Positions 22,201-29,466 of a stretch of 54,002 nucleotides of DNA are shown here, in pieces. Made by a program: the position numbers and the translations under genes. A model generated the notes under the pieces. That model saw only the letters and a program-made list of their open reading frames with translations, made no database searches and was not told the origin of the DNA. Position 1 is the stretch's first letter; each line of letters opens with the position of its first letter. This DNA is from a virus: the IMG/VR virus record IMGVR_UViG_3300018481_000027, positions 1-54,002 of that record. The stretch is one strand, 5' to 3'.

Positions 22201-23119
22201 CCCCGAACTTGATTCCCGTGGGGTGAATATCGATCAAGCGACGAATGATGCCTGACTTGGCGTCAGAGATCCTTACTGGCTGGTTCGAGCCAATAAACAG
22301 CATCGCATCGATCCGAGAAGAATAGCTCGACTTGTACTTCTCGTTCATGACCATCTCTTCGTGGGCGATGATCGAATTCAGTCGAGCATTGTCCTCGATC
22401 CGGCTGAGGTCTCCGTCGTGCTGGATGGCCACCAAGGGATTGAATCTGAACACCTCCGTGGCGAAGGATGCGTTCGAACTCCCGAGCGCTTTCCCGTCGA
22501 AGGTTGTAGTATACCCCTCGAACAATGCTTGGATGATGTTCAAGATCGTACTCTTGCCCGTACCAGGCGGACCATAGAGCACGAAGAACTTCTGAATCTT
22601 CTTCGAGTCCCCGGAGACGATAGAGCCGATGGCCCATTCGATTTTGGCTCGTTCGGCCGGAGAGTACAACGTAGAGGTCAACTCGTCCCACGCCGAAATA
22701 TCCCCTTGACCGATAGCGTACGGAAGCTTCCGACTGGCGTAGTCTTTCTTCTTCACGTCCGTGTTGGCGAACACCAGCTTGTTGTCCAGCGGCTTGCTGT
22801 TGTCCGAGATTTGGTACATGAACTTCCGGAACTGTGACCACGAGAAGGAGCCGAACGACCGCATGGACTTTACGGTGTACTTCTGCCCAGTCTCCCGCTG
22901 TAGGCGATCTTTCTCCCGGTGTAGATCTTCGTCGACGAGTCGCTGTACGTCGTACTCATCTCGAGACCACAGTTCCTTCTCAGGATCCCAGATGGCGTAG
23001 AACTTTCCGCCCTGAACCATCAGATCCTCGGACCGCCCGACAACGAAATCAGGATATAGCTCTAGATGAGGATCCTCCTTGTTCTTCGATTCTTTCGCAA
23101 GGATCTGATAGAAATCCAT
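19283..23119 (-). CDS. SF3 helicase - AEP-like primase - family B DNA polymerase fusion
   Basis: 1278 residues. Part 1 (about 130-430): SF3/D5-type helicase, Walker A YGPPGTGKST at 182-191, followed by a sensor-like MLFIGSNQP. Part 2 (about 480-600): AEP-primase-like, DxD in VVIDFDL (504-506) and SGSGIHLHY (S/H box, 536-544); the third acidic residue is less clear. Part 3 (about 705-1278): family B polymerase with exonuclease motifs FFDVEVYP (711-713), YNRRYDN and YCANDV, motif A LDVASMHPTSI (948), motif B KIVINIVYG (1020-1028) and motif C KTDSVK (1075-1077). A single chain thus carries unwinding, priming and proofreading synthesis. Start supported by AAAGGAGGGG upstream. Confidence 0.85.
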   Translation of the reverse strand: MDFYQILAKESKNKEDPHLELYPDFVVGRSEDLMVQGGKFYAIWDPEKELWSRDEYDVQRLVDEDLHREKDRLQRETGQKYTVKSMRSFGSFSWSQFRKFMYQISDNSKPLDNKLVFANTDVKKKDYASRKLPYAIGQGDISAWDELTSTLYSPAERAKIEWAIGSIVSGDSKKIQKFFVLYGPPGTGKSTILNIIQALFEGYTTTFDGKALGSSNASFATEVFRFNPLVAIQHDGDLSRIEDNARLNSIIAHEEMVMNEKYKSSYSSRIDAMLFIGSNQPVRISDAKSGIIRRLIDIHPTGIKFGAKHYHTLLTQISFELGAIAHHCLEVYLSMGKNYYNSYRPLEMMLQTDVFFNFIEANYDVFRSQDYTTLKQAYLLYREYCAESGIERPLPQYKMREELRNYFDEFRDRGEVDGETVRSVYKGFTAEKFKMPTDDKTVFSLVMEEKVSILDEALAGQPAQLASAEGMPTQRWAKVETTLSDIDSRKIHFVKVPENHVVIDFDLKDQNGHKALERNLEVASQWPATYAEISKSGSGIHLHYTYQGDVSELAPVFAEGIEVKVYSGDAALRRKLSRCNRVPVAKISSGLPLRERKDKMLKDKTIQSEQGLRALIQRNLRKEIHPGTKPSIDFIKKILDDAYESDVKYDVTDLRSKIVAFANNSSNQAAISLKVVTEMKWASKEAMETKEEAFTGEHSVDVSDERLVFFDVEVYPNLLVICWKFQGSDTVVRMINPKPHEVAELFKMKLVGFYNRRYDNHILYAAAMGATPLELFKLSAKIVEGNRSATFAQAYNLSYADIWDLSSVKQSLKKFEIDLGILHMELDIPWDQDVPEEDWERVVEYCANDVNATEAVFEDRKGDYVARQILAELSGLTVNDTTQNHTAKILFGDKVKTAHKQFVYTDLSEEFPGYTFEMGKSQYKGENPGEGGYVYAEPGMYQNVAVLDVASMHPTSIIQLNAFGPYTEKFEDLIKARIAIKRKDFDAAAAMLDGRLTPFLSDPHTGYDLEGADQLAYALKIVINIVYGLTSAKFDNPFRDIRNRDNIVAKRGALFMIDLKHALWEKGVKVVHIKTDSVKIPDATSEIIQFVIDFGAKYGYDFEHEATYDRFCLVNDAVYVAGIHPVPWEEPYPKIQWTTVGAQFQHPYVFKTLFAGEEPGFDDYCEARSVIKGTMYIYTGPEKPVKGVLDGDAAHMRHVGRTGLFVPVEKDGGTLYRVFEDKYYAVAGTKGHLWMEADAAIELGEKDDLQIDTSYFEKLREDAVKAIEQFGSFEDFVT

Positions 23120-23130
23120 TCCCCTCCTTT

Positions 23131-23364
23131 CTATTCGTGTGAAAGATCGACGTAGTCGAACACGTTGCGAGCCCGATGCGGCCTTTTACTCGGCTGTTCT
23201 CGAGCCCGCAACGTTCCCCACTTCTCGCGACGCTCTTCTTCCCGCTGGAGTCGGATCGGATCCGGCTTGGCTTCTGGCTGTTCCGCCTCTCTCGCCGCCT
23301 GAGCAGCAAGACGGCGGTTCTGAGCCTCGAGTAACTCGATAAATCGCTCAGTGCTGTTGTCCAT
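23131..23364 (-). CDS. Charged helical protein (77 aa)
   Basis: MDNSTERFIELLEAQNRRLAAQ...: N-terminal helix, then a basic, Pro-rich region ending VFDYVDLSHE. Immediately upstream of the polymerase fusion. Possibly an adaptor; unknown. Confidence 0.65.
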   Translation of the reverse strand: MDNSTERFIELLEAQNRRLAAQAAREAEQPEAKPDPIRLQREEERREKWGTLRAREQPSKRPHRARNVFDYVDLSHE

Positions 23365-23370
23365 TCTCCG

Positions 23371-23580
23371 TCACTCTTCATCGTCCGGGTTGTCGTCGCT
23401 GTAGTACCGGATCGGATCCCTTCCGGGATCGCGGTGAGCCGCCCGAGCCAAAGGGCAGTGCTTGCACAATGTCCACCACTCGCCTCGCGGTTCGAACGCG
23501 TGGTCAGTGATCTGGGACGGGGTGGTGTCGTGCAGGACTTCCTTCGGCCGAGCCGCCTTGGTTTCGTCTAGGCTCATCAT
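23371..23580 (-). CDS. Small CxxC/H protein (69 aa)
   Basis: Contains TLCKHCPLARAAH and an acidic tail (YYSDDNPDDEE). The CxxC...H could bind metal. ATGATG just after the upstream stop. Confidence 0.65.
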   Translation of the reverse strand: MMSLDETKAARPKEVLHDTTPSQITDHAFEPRGEWWTLCKHCPLARAAHRDPGRDPIRYYSDDNPDDEE

Positions 23581-23581
23581 C

Positions 23582-24127
23582 TCAGTGCCCCGGGTGGAGT
23601 TCTTCGATGTATGCGCTCATCTGATACCAGATTTCGATCCTTGTCTGATCTTCATCCGGCCAGGCCAGCGGGAAGAATCCGCCCGTACCGTCGGGCAAAT
23701 ATGTTCTGGCGATCACGTGATCCATGACCTCCTGAACCTTCCTTTGTTTCTGCCGCGTGAGTGGATCTGACATGCGATGAAACTCAAGATTTCTCAAGAG
23801 TTGCCAGGCCCATCCGGGCGCCTCTCCTCCTGCGTCGAACGCAAGACGCCGGGAGAGGGCGATGAGTACCTCAAGAAACGAACATGGTCCCAGATCGGAA
23901 AGAAGATCCGGTCGTCGACGGTGTTCTCGAGCAAACTCCACTCGTAGATCCAACCCGTCACCGATACGATTTCGATCCATCTCCAGAACCCACCCGAATT
24001 CTCTCTCGAACATGAGACCAATCAGGTCCCAGTACGATTTACCTTGGGTGGAATGCTCATCTCGGAGCTGAGGCTCTAGCCACCGAAGGTAATCCTCCGG
24101 GAGGTTTAGGCTAGGCCTCCGGGTCAT
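23582..24127 (-). CDS. Conserved phage hypothetical protein (181 aa)
   Basis: Start MTRRPSLNLPEDYL behind GAGGGAGCGGG. The arrangement YWDLIGLMFEREFGWVLEMDRNR.DGLDLR...LGPCSFLEVLIALSRR...GGFFPLAWPDEDQTRIEIWYQM is a family seen in many phages and mobile elements of diverse hosts, with no established function. Mostly helical, soluble. Confidence 0.75.
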   Translation of the reverse strand: MTRRPSLNLPEDYLRWLEPQLRDEHSTQGKSYWDLIGLMFEREFGWVLEMDRNRIGDGLDLRVEFAREHRRRPDLLSDLGPCSFLEVLIALSRRLAFDAGGEAPGWAWQLLRNLEFHRMSDPLTRQKQRKVQEVMDHVIARTYLPDGTGGFFPLAWPDEDQTRIEIWYQMSAYIEELHPGH

Positions 24128-24965
24128 CCCGCTCCCTCGCTCGCATACGTTCGAGGTTCCCACGGTCGTAGGACTCGTGGGAGAACCCGTGCACCTCTTC
24201 CGCGAAATGGTTCGGAGACTTCACCACTTCGTAGACGAGCTCGAGCTGGTCGTTGCGCACGTAGACGACGGAGGCGTCTCCGGAACCGTGACCAAACCGA
24301 TTCAGGTTGGCTTCGCCGATCAGTCGTTCGCGATCCGCCTCGTCGAGGGGCTCGTCACGATCGGTGCACAGTACGTCGTCACCCTCGTAGTAGGTGAGAG
24401 TGGCCTCCGTGTACTCCATCTCGTGTAGCTCATCCTGGTGGATGACGTACGGAATATCCGGCGACCTCTTGCGCCGTTCCTCATGCCAGTCCCACTCGTG
24501 GGTGACTTGGGCTTCCTCGAAGATGTTCTTCGTCTTCGGTTCGTCCTTCTCGACCTTCTCATCCTCCGCCACGTCGGCCGGAGGCTGAACCGCCATCGGC
24601 GGCCTGATGTGGGTTCGAGCGTCAGGTGAGGAATATCCCCGGTCCTTGACGATCTCCTCGACCGGCTTCTTCGCGTACTCGGCTTCGAGTGCCACGCCTT
24701 TGGCTCGGTAGTGCTCACGCATCTCAGCGACTTCGGCGTCGGCGATCTGAGAGTACTTCGTCTCCGCCTTGCGGTAGGCGATGACGAAGCCAGCCAGAGC
24801 TCCGGCCGTCGCTCCGATCGCAACGCCGAGAAGACCGTACTGGATCTTCACCTTGCTCATTTGCCGAGCGAACTCAGCAAAATCGATGGCCTGTTCGGCA
24901 ACCTCTTCGGCAATATCAGCCACGACTTCCTGTGCGGTTTCGACCGCCTTCTCCGAGGCGCTCAC
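24111..24965 (-). CDS. Membrane-anchored conserved phage protein (284 aa)
   Basis: N-terminal amphipathic helix, TM segment (GLLGVAIGATAGALAGFVIAY, about 43-63), a coiled region, then a soluble C-terminal domain (PYVIHQDEL...LTYYEGDDVLCTDRDEPL...RFGHGSGDASVVYVRND...EVHGFSH). The C-terminal domain recurs in phages of several phyla. It overlaps and precedes the DUF6353-like gene, suggesting joint action at the membrane; inference. Confidence 0.75.
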   Translation of the reverse strand: MSASEKAVETAQEVVADIAEEVAEQAIDFAEFARQMSKVKIQYGLLGVAIGATAGALAGFVIAYRKAETKYSQIADAEVAEMREHYRAKGVALEAEYAKKPVEEIVKDRGYSSPDARTHIRPPMAVQPPADVAEDEKVEKDEPKTKNIFEEAQVTHEWDWHEERRKRSPDIPYVIHQDELHEMEYTEATLTYYEGDDVLCTDRDEPLDEADRERLIGEANLNRFGHGSGDASVVYVRNDQLELVYEVVKSPNHFAEEVHGFSHESYDRGNLERMRARERDDPEA

Positions 24966-25909
24966 GAGTTCCGCTCCACCGACTCGTCGATGAGATCCCA
25001 GATGGGGCCGTCGACGTTGAAGTCGAGCATGATGCCGCCCTCGCGCCCTCCGTAGAACTCAAGCGGTACGCCTTCGTACTGCTCCCAGCACCCGAAGTCG
25101 ACGTAGTTGTCGCCTTCGCCGTCGCGCTTGTAGACCCAGCCGACGATGGCCCCCGCCGAGGTGTGCGACAGACCGAGCATGCCGTAGACCTCGTTGAGGA
25201 AAATATGCCCACGATAGTGAAGCATGTCGTTGGCATTGTTCTGCTGCTGGCGCAGGAACCGCCAGTTGTTCGCCGCGAAGGCCGGAGAATTCCAGTTGCG
25301 GTTCTCCTCGTCGAACCAACGGGCGTAGCCCGACGGCGCACCCGGCGCCACAATCGTCGTGTCGTAGGCCTTGCCCGTCTCCTCGTCGATGACCGTGACG
25401 TCCTCGGTCTCGAAGCGGAGTTCGCGATCCGTCTGCTCGCCGTATCGATCGACGACCCGGGCTCGGTACTCCCGGAATGCCGTGTCAATGGCGATATACG
25501 CCGCGGTCAGCGCCGCGTTTCGTTGCATGAGGATCTTGTGCGACTTGGTCAGGCAGAGGATGCCGACGCCACCGGTGATGATCGCCGGAGCGTAGAGCTT
25601 GACGACCTTCCAAGCCCCGCGGATGAGGATGACCGTGGTGTCCTGCCGGGCCTCGTCATCGGAATATGTGATGCCCTCAGGCACCTCTCCGGAGTCGACC
25701 TGCTCCTTGATGCGAGCCTGCTCGCGCTTGTCGTGCTCGATCGCGTCGACCACGCCTTCCAGCTTGAGGGTGGCGCGGCAAGCCAGGACGGTGGACCCCA
25801 CCATGCTCACCACACCCACGCCGAACAGAATCGACGGTGAGTTCTTACGGGCAAGCAGAGCTTGCTGCGCGATCGTTCGACTGACCGCGCTTGGAACGAA
25901 TCTCATCAA
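24962..25909 (-). CDS. DUF6353-like membrane protein A (315 aa)
   Basis: Two N-terminal TM regions (ILFGVGVVSMVGSTVLACRA and APAIITGGVGILCLTKS), an amphipathic helix with AALTAAYIAIDTAFREYRARV, then a large soluble domain (RGHIFLNEVYGMLGLSHTSAGAIVGWV... VDFGCWEQY). Architecture matches the paralogue at 30382. The family occurs in many phages without known role. Stop overlaps the next gene's start. Confidence 0.75.
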   Translation of the reverse strand: MMRFVPSAVSRTIAQQALLARKNSPSILFGVGVVSMVGSTVLACRATLKLEGVVDAIEHDKREQARIKEQVDSGEVPEGITYSDDEARQDTTVILIRGAWKVVKLYAPAIITGGVGILCLTKSHKILMQRNAALTAAYIAIDTAFREYRARVVDRYGEQTDRELRFETEDVTVIDEETGKAYDTTIVAPGAPSGYARWFDEENRNWNSPAFAANNWRFLRQQQNNANDMLHYRGHIFLNEVYGMLGLSHTSAGAIVGWVYKRDGEGDNYVDFGCWEQYEGVPLEFYGGREGGIMLDFNVDGPIWDLIDESVERNS

Positions 25910-25915
25910 CTCTCC

Positions 25916-26095
25916 TTACTGAGGTTCAAGGTTTTCGCGCCCGATCTCTTCATTCGTGAGGAGCGCGTTGCAGTTGGTGCACTGCGAGCGGAACTTACCC
26001 ACTCGAGAATATCCCTTGGTGCTGGCACACTCGGGACATGGGATCGGCCGTGCTTGCCGTTCCTCTTCAGGACTCGGGTCAGAAGGGGATGTCAT
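25916..26095 (-). CDS. Zinc-ribbon protein (59 aa)
   Basis: Start MTSPSDPSPEEERQA behind AGAGGAGAAGTCTGACG. CPECASTKGYSRV...FRSQCTNC is a CxxC-x15-CxxC ribbon resembling the finger of transposases and transcription factors. Role unknown. Confidence 0.75.
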   Translation of the reverse strand: MTSPSDPSPEEERQARPIPCPECASTKGYSRVGKFRSQCTNCNALLTNEEIGRENLEPQ

Positions 26096-26267
26096 CGTCA
26101 GACTTCTCCTCTTTCTTCTTGTCCTTGGCTTCTTCTTCGGCCTTCTTTCGTTCCCGAAAGAATATGGCCATGACTTGATCATCAGCCATTCTTCGGACTC
26201 TCCTTCTCCACCTAGCGCCCTTGTAGAGGTCGCTCACTTCTTGACGCATGACTTCCATGTTGGCCAT
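26079..26267 (-). CDS. Charged helical protein (62 aa)
   Basis: Start MANMEVMRQEVSDLYKGARWRRR, Lys/Glu-rich tail KAEEEAKDKKKEEKSDDDIPF. The DDDIPF end recalls SSB-type C-terminal partner tails; that is only a resemblance. Confidence 0.65.
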   Translation of the reverse strand: MANMEVMRQEVSDLYKGARWRRRVRRMADDQVMAIFFRERKKAEEEAKDKKKEEKSDDDIPF

Positions 26268-26455
26268 CACGTCCTCTCCCTTAGATGGGAATGACGGCTG
26301 CAATAGACTGGCCCAGAATATGGGTAAGCCCATCGCGCGACGATGTTTGAGCATCCTTCCGGAGCTTCGCAGTTACGAAACGGATCCGGCTTAGGTACCA
26401 ACCGAGGATTACGGCGCTCCATAAGGCTGGGGCGCTCTCTCGGCTTCTTGGTCAT
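26267..26455 (-). CDS. Small zinc-binding protein (62 aa)
   Basis: FRNCEAPEGCSNIVARWAYP...VYCSRHSHL contains Cys/Cys/Cys/His likely to bind zinc. ATG overlaps the upstream stop (ATGA); stop overlaps the next ATG (TGATG). Confidence 0.7.
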   Translation of the reverse strand: MTKKPRERPSLMERRNPRLVPKPDPFRNCEAPEGCSNIVARWAYPYSGPVYCSRHSHLRERT

Positions 26456-27096
26456 CGTTGATCGATTGGTTCTGGGGCTGGGAGATCCAGCAAATATCCC
26501 CGACCTCGCATTGTGACGATTCTCGCCCCCCGCAAGGAAGTCCAACCCCACTTGTGATCGACATGACTGCTCTGAATGCCGGTGAGCTCATAGAGCACTG
26601 CGACCGACACCCGCCCATAGCGAGAAAGCTCGTCGTAGAGAATCTCGAGAACCTCTTCGGCCTCTTGGCGATTTACGATCACGATTTCGCCGAAATCATG
26701 ACGTGCTCGAGAACGCTGGGACAGCGAACGAGACGTGGTCGGCTTGCCCGTGCTGATCGCAGAGTAATTCACCTGAGGGCCCTGATTTTGACCAGGATAT
26801 CCCGGAGGACGTCCACCTCGTTGAATGCGCGAATCGCCGAAGATCAGCTTCTGCATGCCCTCGTGGAACGCTTCGAAGAGCATTTCCCGAATCGTCGGAA
26901 CGAAGACGTCGGTCACCACGTACTCGGCTGCCCCACGAGCCGTGCCACCGATGAACGTCTCCTTGACCTTCTGACCAAGTCCGCGCTTTCGCACCTTGGC
27001 TTCGGTGGAAGTGATCTGCTCCCGCCGCTTGGGTTCACCCGGCGGTTCGTCAGATCCTTGCTGCGTCCTTCGACTGTTGCCGGGGAAATCGTGCAT
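26452..27096 (-). CDS. Conserved phage protein (214 aa)
   Basis: Start MHDFPGNSRRTQQG behind CGAGGATTTAT. Basic N-terminus, a helical middle (VKETFIGGTARGAAEYVVTDVFVPTI), then DFGEIVIVNRQEAEEVLEILYDELSRYG...KWGWTSLRGARIV...GYLLDLPAPEPID. The C-terminal domain is conserved in phages of Firmicutes and Actinobacteria; function unestablished. An earlier ATG (27156) is possible. First gene behind promoter P4. Confidence 0.75.
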   Translation of the reverse strand: MHDFPGNSRRTQQGSDEPPGEPKRREQITSTEAKVRKRGLGQKVKETFIGGTARGAAEYVVTDVFVPTIREMLFEAFHEGMQKLIFGDSRIQRGGRPPGYPGQNQGPQVNYSAISTGKPTTSRSLSQRSRARHDFGEIVIVNRQEAEEVLEILYDELSRYGRVSVAVLYELTGIQSSHVDHKWGWTSLRGARIVTMRGRGYLLDLPAPEPIDQR

Positions 27097-27198
27097 ATAA
27101 ATCCTCGAATTTTGGGTTGGGCAAAAATGAAAGGAGATGATCTTTTCCGAGTTCATCAGTCGGCGACCCCTGGCGGGGTCCTTATCTGGTATCCTTTC

Positions 27199-27223
27199 AC
27201 TATAAGGCGTGGATTCCGCGCGA
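27199..27223 (-). promoter_or_regulatory. Recurring phage promoter (P4)
   Basis: Distal TTCGCG, proximal TCCACG, -10 TATAGT. The distal box is fused to the T run of the preceding terminator. The leader holds a GACCCC/GGGGTC hairpin near 27170. Confidence 0.75.
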
Positions 27224-27256
27224 AAAAAGAGAAGCCGTGTTAGGGCTTCCCTTTCG
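27223..27256 (-). terminator. Intrinsic terminator after the 51-aa gene
   Basis: GGGAAGCC...GGCTTCTC stem with AACACGG loop and T6 on the minus strand. Confidence 0.8.
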
Positions 27257-27264
27257 AGGCGGAA

Positions 27265-27420
27265 CTACTTGGATTGCGCGATACGACGGGCAACTTCCTG
27301 CTTCCAGGCCAGCGAGTTCATGAACTTGCTCCCGGCGGTCAGCAGTCCAGCTGCGACGGCGAGGGCAAGAACAGGATTCTCTTCGGCCTGCTTCTTCAGG
27401 TTGTTGAGGAACTCGTTCAT
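27265..27420 (-). CDS. Small membrane-associated protein (51 aa)
   Basis: ATG behind TAAGGAGACCC. MNEFLNNLKKQAEENPVLAL... has one hydrophobic helix (VLALAVAAGLLTAGSKF) and a basic tail. Monocistronic between P5 and a terminator. Confidence 0.7.
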   Translation of the reverse strand: MNEFLNNLKKQAEENPVLALAVAAGLLTAGSKFMNSLAWKQEVARRIAQSK

Positions 27421-27446
27421 GGGTCTCCTTAGATTGGTTCTTTCTC

Positions 27447-27472
27447 ATTACATGACGTGTTTTACGCGCGAA
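27447..27472 (-). promoter_or_regulatory. Recurring phage promoter (P5)
   Basis: Distal TTCGCG, proximal AACACG, -10 TGTAAT, standard spacing. Confidence 0.75.
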
Positions 27473-27501
27473 AAAGAGAAGCCGTGTTATGGGCTTCTCT
27501 T
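27471..27501 (-). terminator. Intrinsic terminator after the 108-aa gene
   Basis: GAGAAGCCC...GGCTTCTC stem, loop ATAACACGG, T5 merging into promoter P5. Confidence 0.8.
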
Positions 27502-27507
27502 CCGAGA

Positions 27508-27834
27508 TTAGTCCTTCTTCTCGTCAGTCTCTTCAGCGGCCTTCTTGGCTGCGCGATTGGTCTTGTAGTTCTCGTAGCGCTTGGCGGCGTAGTCGAAACT
27601 TGCATCGACGAGCTTGTCCGTATAGGGCTGGGCATTCGCCGCAACTCCCCAGCCAACCATCGGGGATCCGACCTTGACGATCATGTCGTCCTTGTCGAAA
27701 CCGGTGTAGTTGGTGGCGAGGTTTGCGGTAATTACCGTAACCTTGTACGAAACAAGTCCGAAGACAAGCTTCTTCACGGCGTTGCGCGCGGTGAACTGCG
27801 ACTCGTTGTCGTCAGTCTTTTCGGGCTGGGTCAT
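27508..27834 (-). CDS. Hypothetical protein (108 aa), possible membrane association
   Basis: Helical with moderately hydrophobic stretches (KKLVFGLVSYKVTVITANLA; VKVGSPMVGWGVAANA) and a charged coiled tail (AAKKAAEETDEKKD). Behind promoter P6, with AAAGGAAG before ATG. Unknown function. Confidence 0.7.
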   Translation of the reverse strand: MTQPEKTDDNESQFTARNAVKKLVFGLVSYKVTVITANLATNYTGFDKDDMIVKVGSPMVGWGVAANAQPYTDKLVDASFDYAAKRYENYKTNRAAKKAAEETDEKKD

Positions 27835-27869
27835 GAAAATACTTCCTTTCAGAGGGGTTTGTAGGTCTC

Positions 27870-27895
27870 ATTATACAGCGTGAAATATGCGCGAA
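27870..27895 (-). promoter_or_regulatory. Recurring phage promoter (P6)
   Basis: Distal TTCGCG, proximal TTCACG, -10 TATAAT: a full-consensus copy. It directly follows the structured region 27896-28391. Confidence 0.8.
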
Positions 27896-28391
27896 CCGCG
27901 TGTCAAACCATCCCACCGTTCGCACTCTACTGGCGCCGTCGCAGGAGACTAAAGCCGGTCTTTCGTAGAGCAAATCATCAAGAGGGCGCAATGCGGGGAA
28001 CCTTGAGCCAGGCTCCCCAATTTAGCTGTCATTTGAGATCGAGCGTGTTCGCTGGCGGGGAGGTTTCATGACCCCACGAAGACGCAGATCCCCTCTTGGT
28101 GCGTGTAAATATGGTCCCGATGATCGCTCTGAGTTATGCATACGCGATTGAACACTCAGATAAAGTCAAGGACTCCGTCGTTACGAACCTTGACCCACGA
28201 CCATCGGGCTGAGACCCACCCCATCCTTTACCAGGAAGGCTTTGGGTCCTAAAGAAGATAGACTTGAGTGGACGCGTACGGACGATTCCTCCCAGGCGCC
28301 TGACGGCTGCACCCAGATCGTGCCATTTGCTGTCGTTGACTACTACCGAGCGCATTAGCCGCTGGTATCCACTCAGGTTGACCCTATCTCT
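27896..28391 (-). ncRNA. Structured non-coding RNA candidate (~490 nt)
   Basis: Gene-free minus-strand region downstream of the 201-aa gene. Complementary pairs include TGAGTGGA/TCCACTCA enclosing the first ~115 nt, CCCGATG/CATCGGG (28116-28208), GTCAAGG/CCTTGAC, TCTGAGT/ACTCAGA, GGGGA/TCCCC with an inner GAGCC/GGCTC, and CTCTAC/GTAGAG. The density of perfect stems argues for a folded RNA. No open frame with a ribosome binding site is present. Confidence 0.6.
28112..28208 (-). ncRNA. tRNA-like element with acceptor-type stem and encoded ACCA
   Basis: On the minus strand a 7-bp stem CCCGATG ... CATCGGG is followed at once by A-CCA, exactly as in a tRNA with encoded CCA. The 79-nt interior folds into other stems (GTCAAGG/CCTTGAC, TCTGAGT/ACTCAGA) but has no standard T-arm or 7-nt anticodon loop, so it is not called as a tRNA. 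Confidence 0.45.
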
Positions 28392-28997
28392 CTAGGAGAG
28401 CTTGTAGCGGCCGTCTGCCAGACCGGCCTTCAAATCTTCGGCGTCCATGTCGCCCATCTCGGCGACCGTGATGACGCGTGGTTCGGTGACGGCGGGCGTA
28501 ACCGTGTCACCGTTGGCGAAGGCTGCCTCGACCGCCGCTTCTTCCGACGAGGGCCCGTCCTTGGCCTGCTTCTCCGCGATCGCGCGCACCTCCGCAGCGA
28601 TCTTGTCGAGGTTGTGCGGGATGATGCCGTTCATGAACTCGGCGGCTGCTTCGGCGCTCGTGCAGAGATCGAAGATGAGCTGGGAATACGCCTCCGTGGA
28701 GGAGAAATCATCCCAGATCGCCTGGTTCTTGATGAACCGGTCACCTTCCTTCTTGCCGTAGGAGCGCCGGATGATGTCCCGCATCTCCTCCATGATCGCC
28801 TTGCCGTCCTGGGCGTCGACGATACGTTGAAGCTTGGCCTGCATGCCGGTGAGCGTCTTGCCCTCGCTCTCGTACTTGGTGCCGTGCTCTTCCATCTCCA
28901 TCTGGACCAGATCGGCCTTGGAGATATGGAAGTAGTGTTCCTCCGTCACCTCCTGCTGGGTGAACGGGTTCTCGTAGACGATCGTCTTCTTCAGCAA
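28392..28997 (-). CDS. Tail-assembly-chaperone-like / conserved phage protein (201 aa)
   Basis: TTG start behind AGGGGGATATTTCGC. The pattern ENPFTQQEVTEEHYFHISKADLVQMEMEE...YGKKEGDRFIKNQAIWDDFSSTEAYSQLIFDLCTSAEAAAEFMNGIIP resembles a phage family often annotated near tail chaperones. Here it lies some 22 kb from the tail genes, so the role is uncertain. The long leader 28998-29096 may fold (CTCGG/CCGAG). Confidence 0.65.
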   Translation of the reverse strand: MLKKTIVYENPFTQQEVTEEHYFHISKADLVQMEMEEHGTKYESEGKTLTGMQAKLQRIVDAQDGKAIMEEMRDIIRRSYGKKEGDRFIKNQAIWDDFSSTEAYSQLIFDLCTSAEAAAEFMNGIIPHNLDKIAAEVRAIAEKQAKDGPSSEEAAVEAAFANGDTVTPAVTEPRVITVAEMGDMDAEDLKAGLADGRYKLS

Positions 28998-29096
28998 AGC
29001 GAAATATCCCCCTGGTTGGATTCGCGAAGCCTTTGCTCGGTATTGTGCGCTTCACGCATTAGCCGCCATAGACTCCGAGGCGACACCCTGCTAGTA

Positions 29097-29183
29097 CTAC
29101 TTCTCGGCGAGCAGCTTGTCGGCGAGAAACGCCAGCCCGGCGAGGGCGGCGATCACGGAGATGATGATGAGCACGAGCTTCAT
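29097..29183 (-). CDS. Membrane peptide (28 aa)
   Basis: ATG behind GAGGAGGAGGTGACTGCTAC. Product MKLVLIIISVIAALAGLAFLADKLLAEK is a single TM helix with a short charged tail. Confidence 0.65.
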   Translation of the reverse strand: MKLVLIIISVIAALAGLAFLADKLLAEK

Positions 29184-29344
29184 GTAGCAGTCACCTCCTC
29201 CTCGGACGTAGGCTCGTCGGGCTCTTCGGAAGCGGTCTTGGCACAGAGTGCCGTGATGGCTCCGGCGATGAAGCCACCGACCGTGCCGATGGCGAGAAGT
29301 GCTCCCAGCACGATGCCGACGAGAGCGCCGATGGTGAACCTCAC
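29180..29344 (-). CDS. Membrane protein (54 aa)
   Basis: GTG overlaps the next upstream stop (GTGA); stop overlaps the downstream ATG (ATGA). One or two TM helices (FTIGALVGIVLGALLAIG, VGGFIAGAITALC) and an acidic tail. Confidence 0.65.
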   Translation of the reverse strand: MRFTIGALVGIVLGALLAIGTVGGFIAGAITALCAKTASEEPDEPTSEEEVTAT

Positions 29345-29466
29345 GGCGTCGTCACCGTCTCGTCTCCGGGGGCCTTCGGGTCGTCGCCGAGGAAGACCCG
29401 GATATAGCCGGTGTGGTAGCCCATGGCGATGGCTCCGACGGCCACGCCGAACAGGAAGTGCTTCAT
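29341..29466 (-). CDS. Membrane-associated peptide (41 aa)
   Basis: ATG after GGAGACGCC. Short hydrophobic N-terminus (KHFLFGVAVGAIAMGYHTGY) and an acidic tail. Coupled to both neighbours. Confidence 0.6.
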   Translation of the reverse strand: MKHFLFGVAVGAIAMGYHTGYIRVFLGDDPKAPGDETVTTP

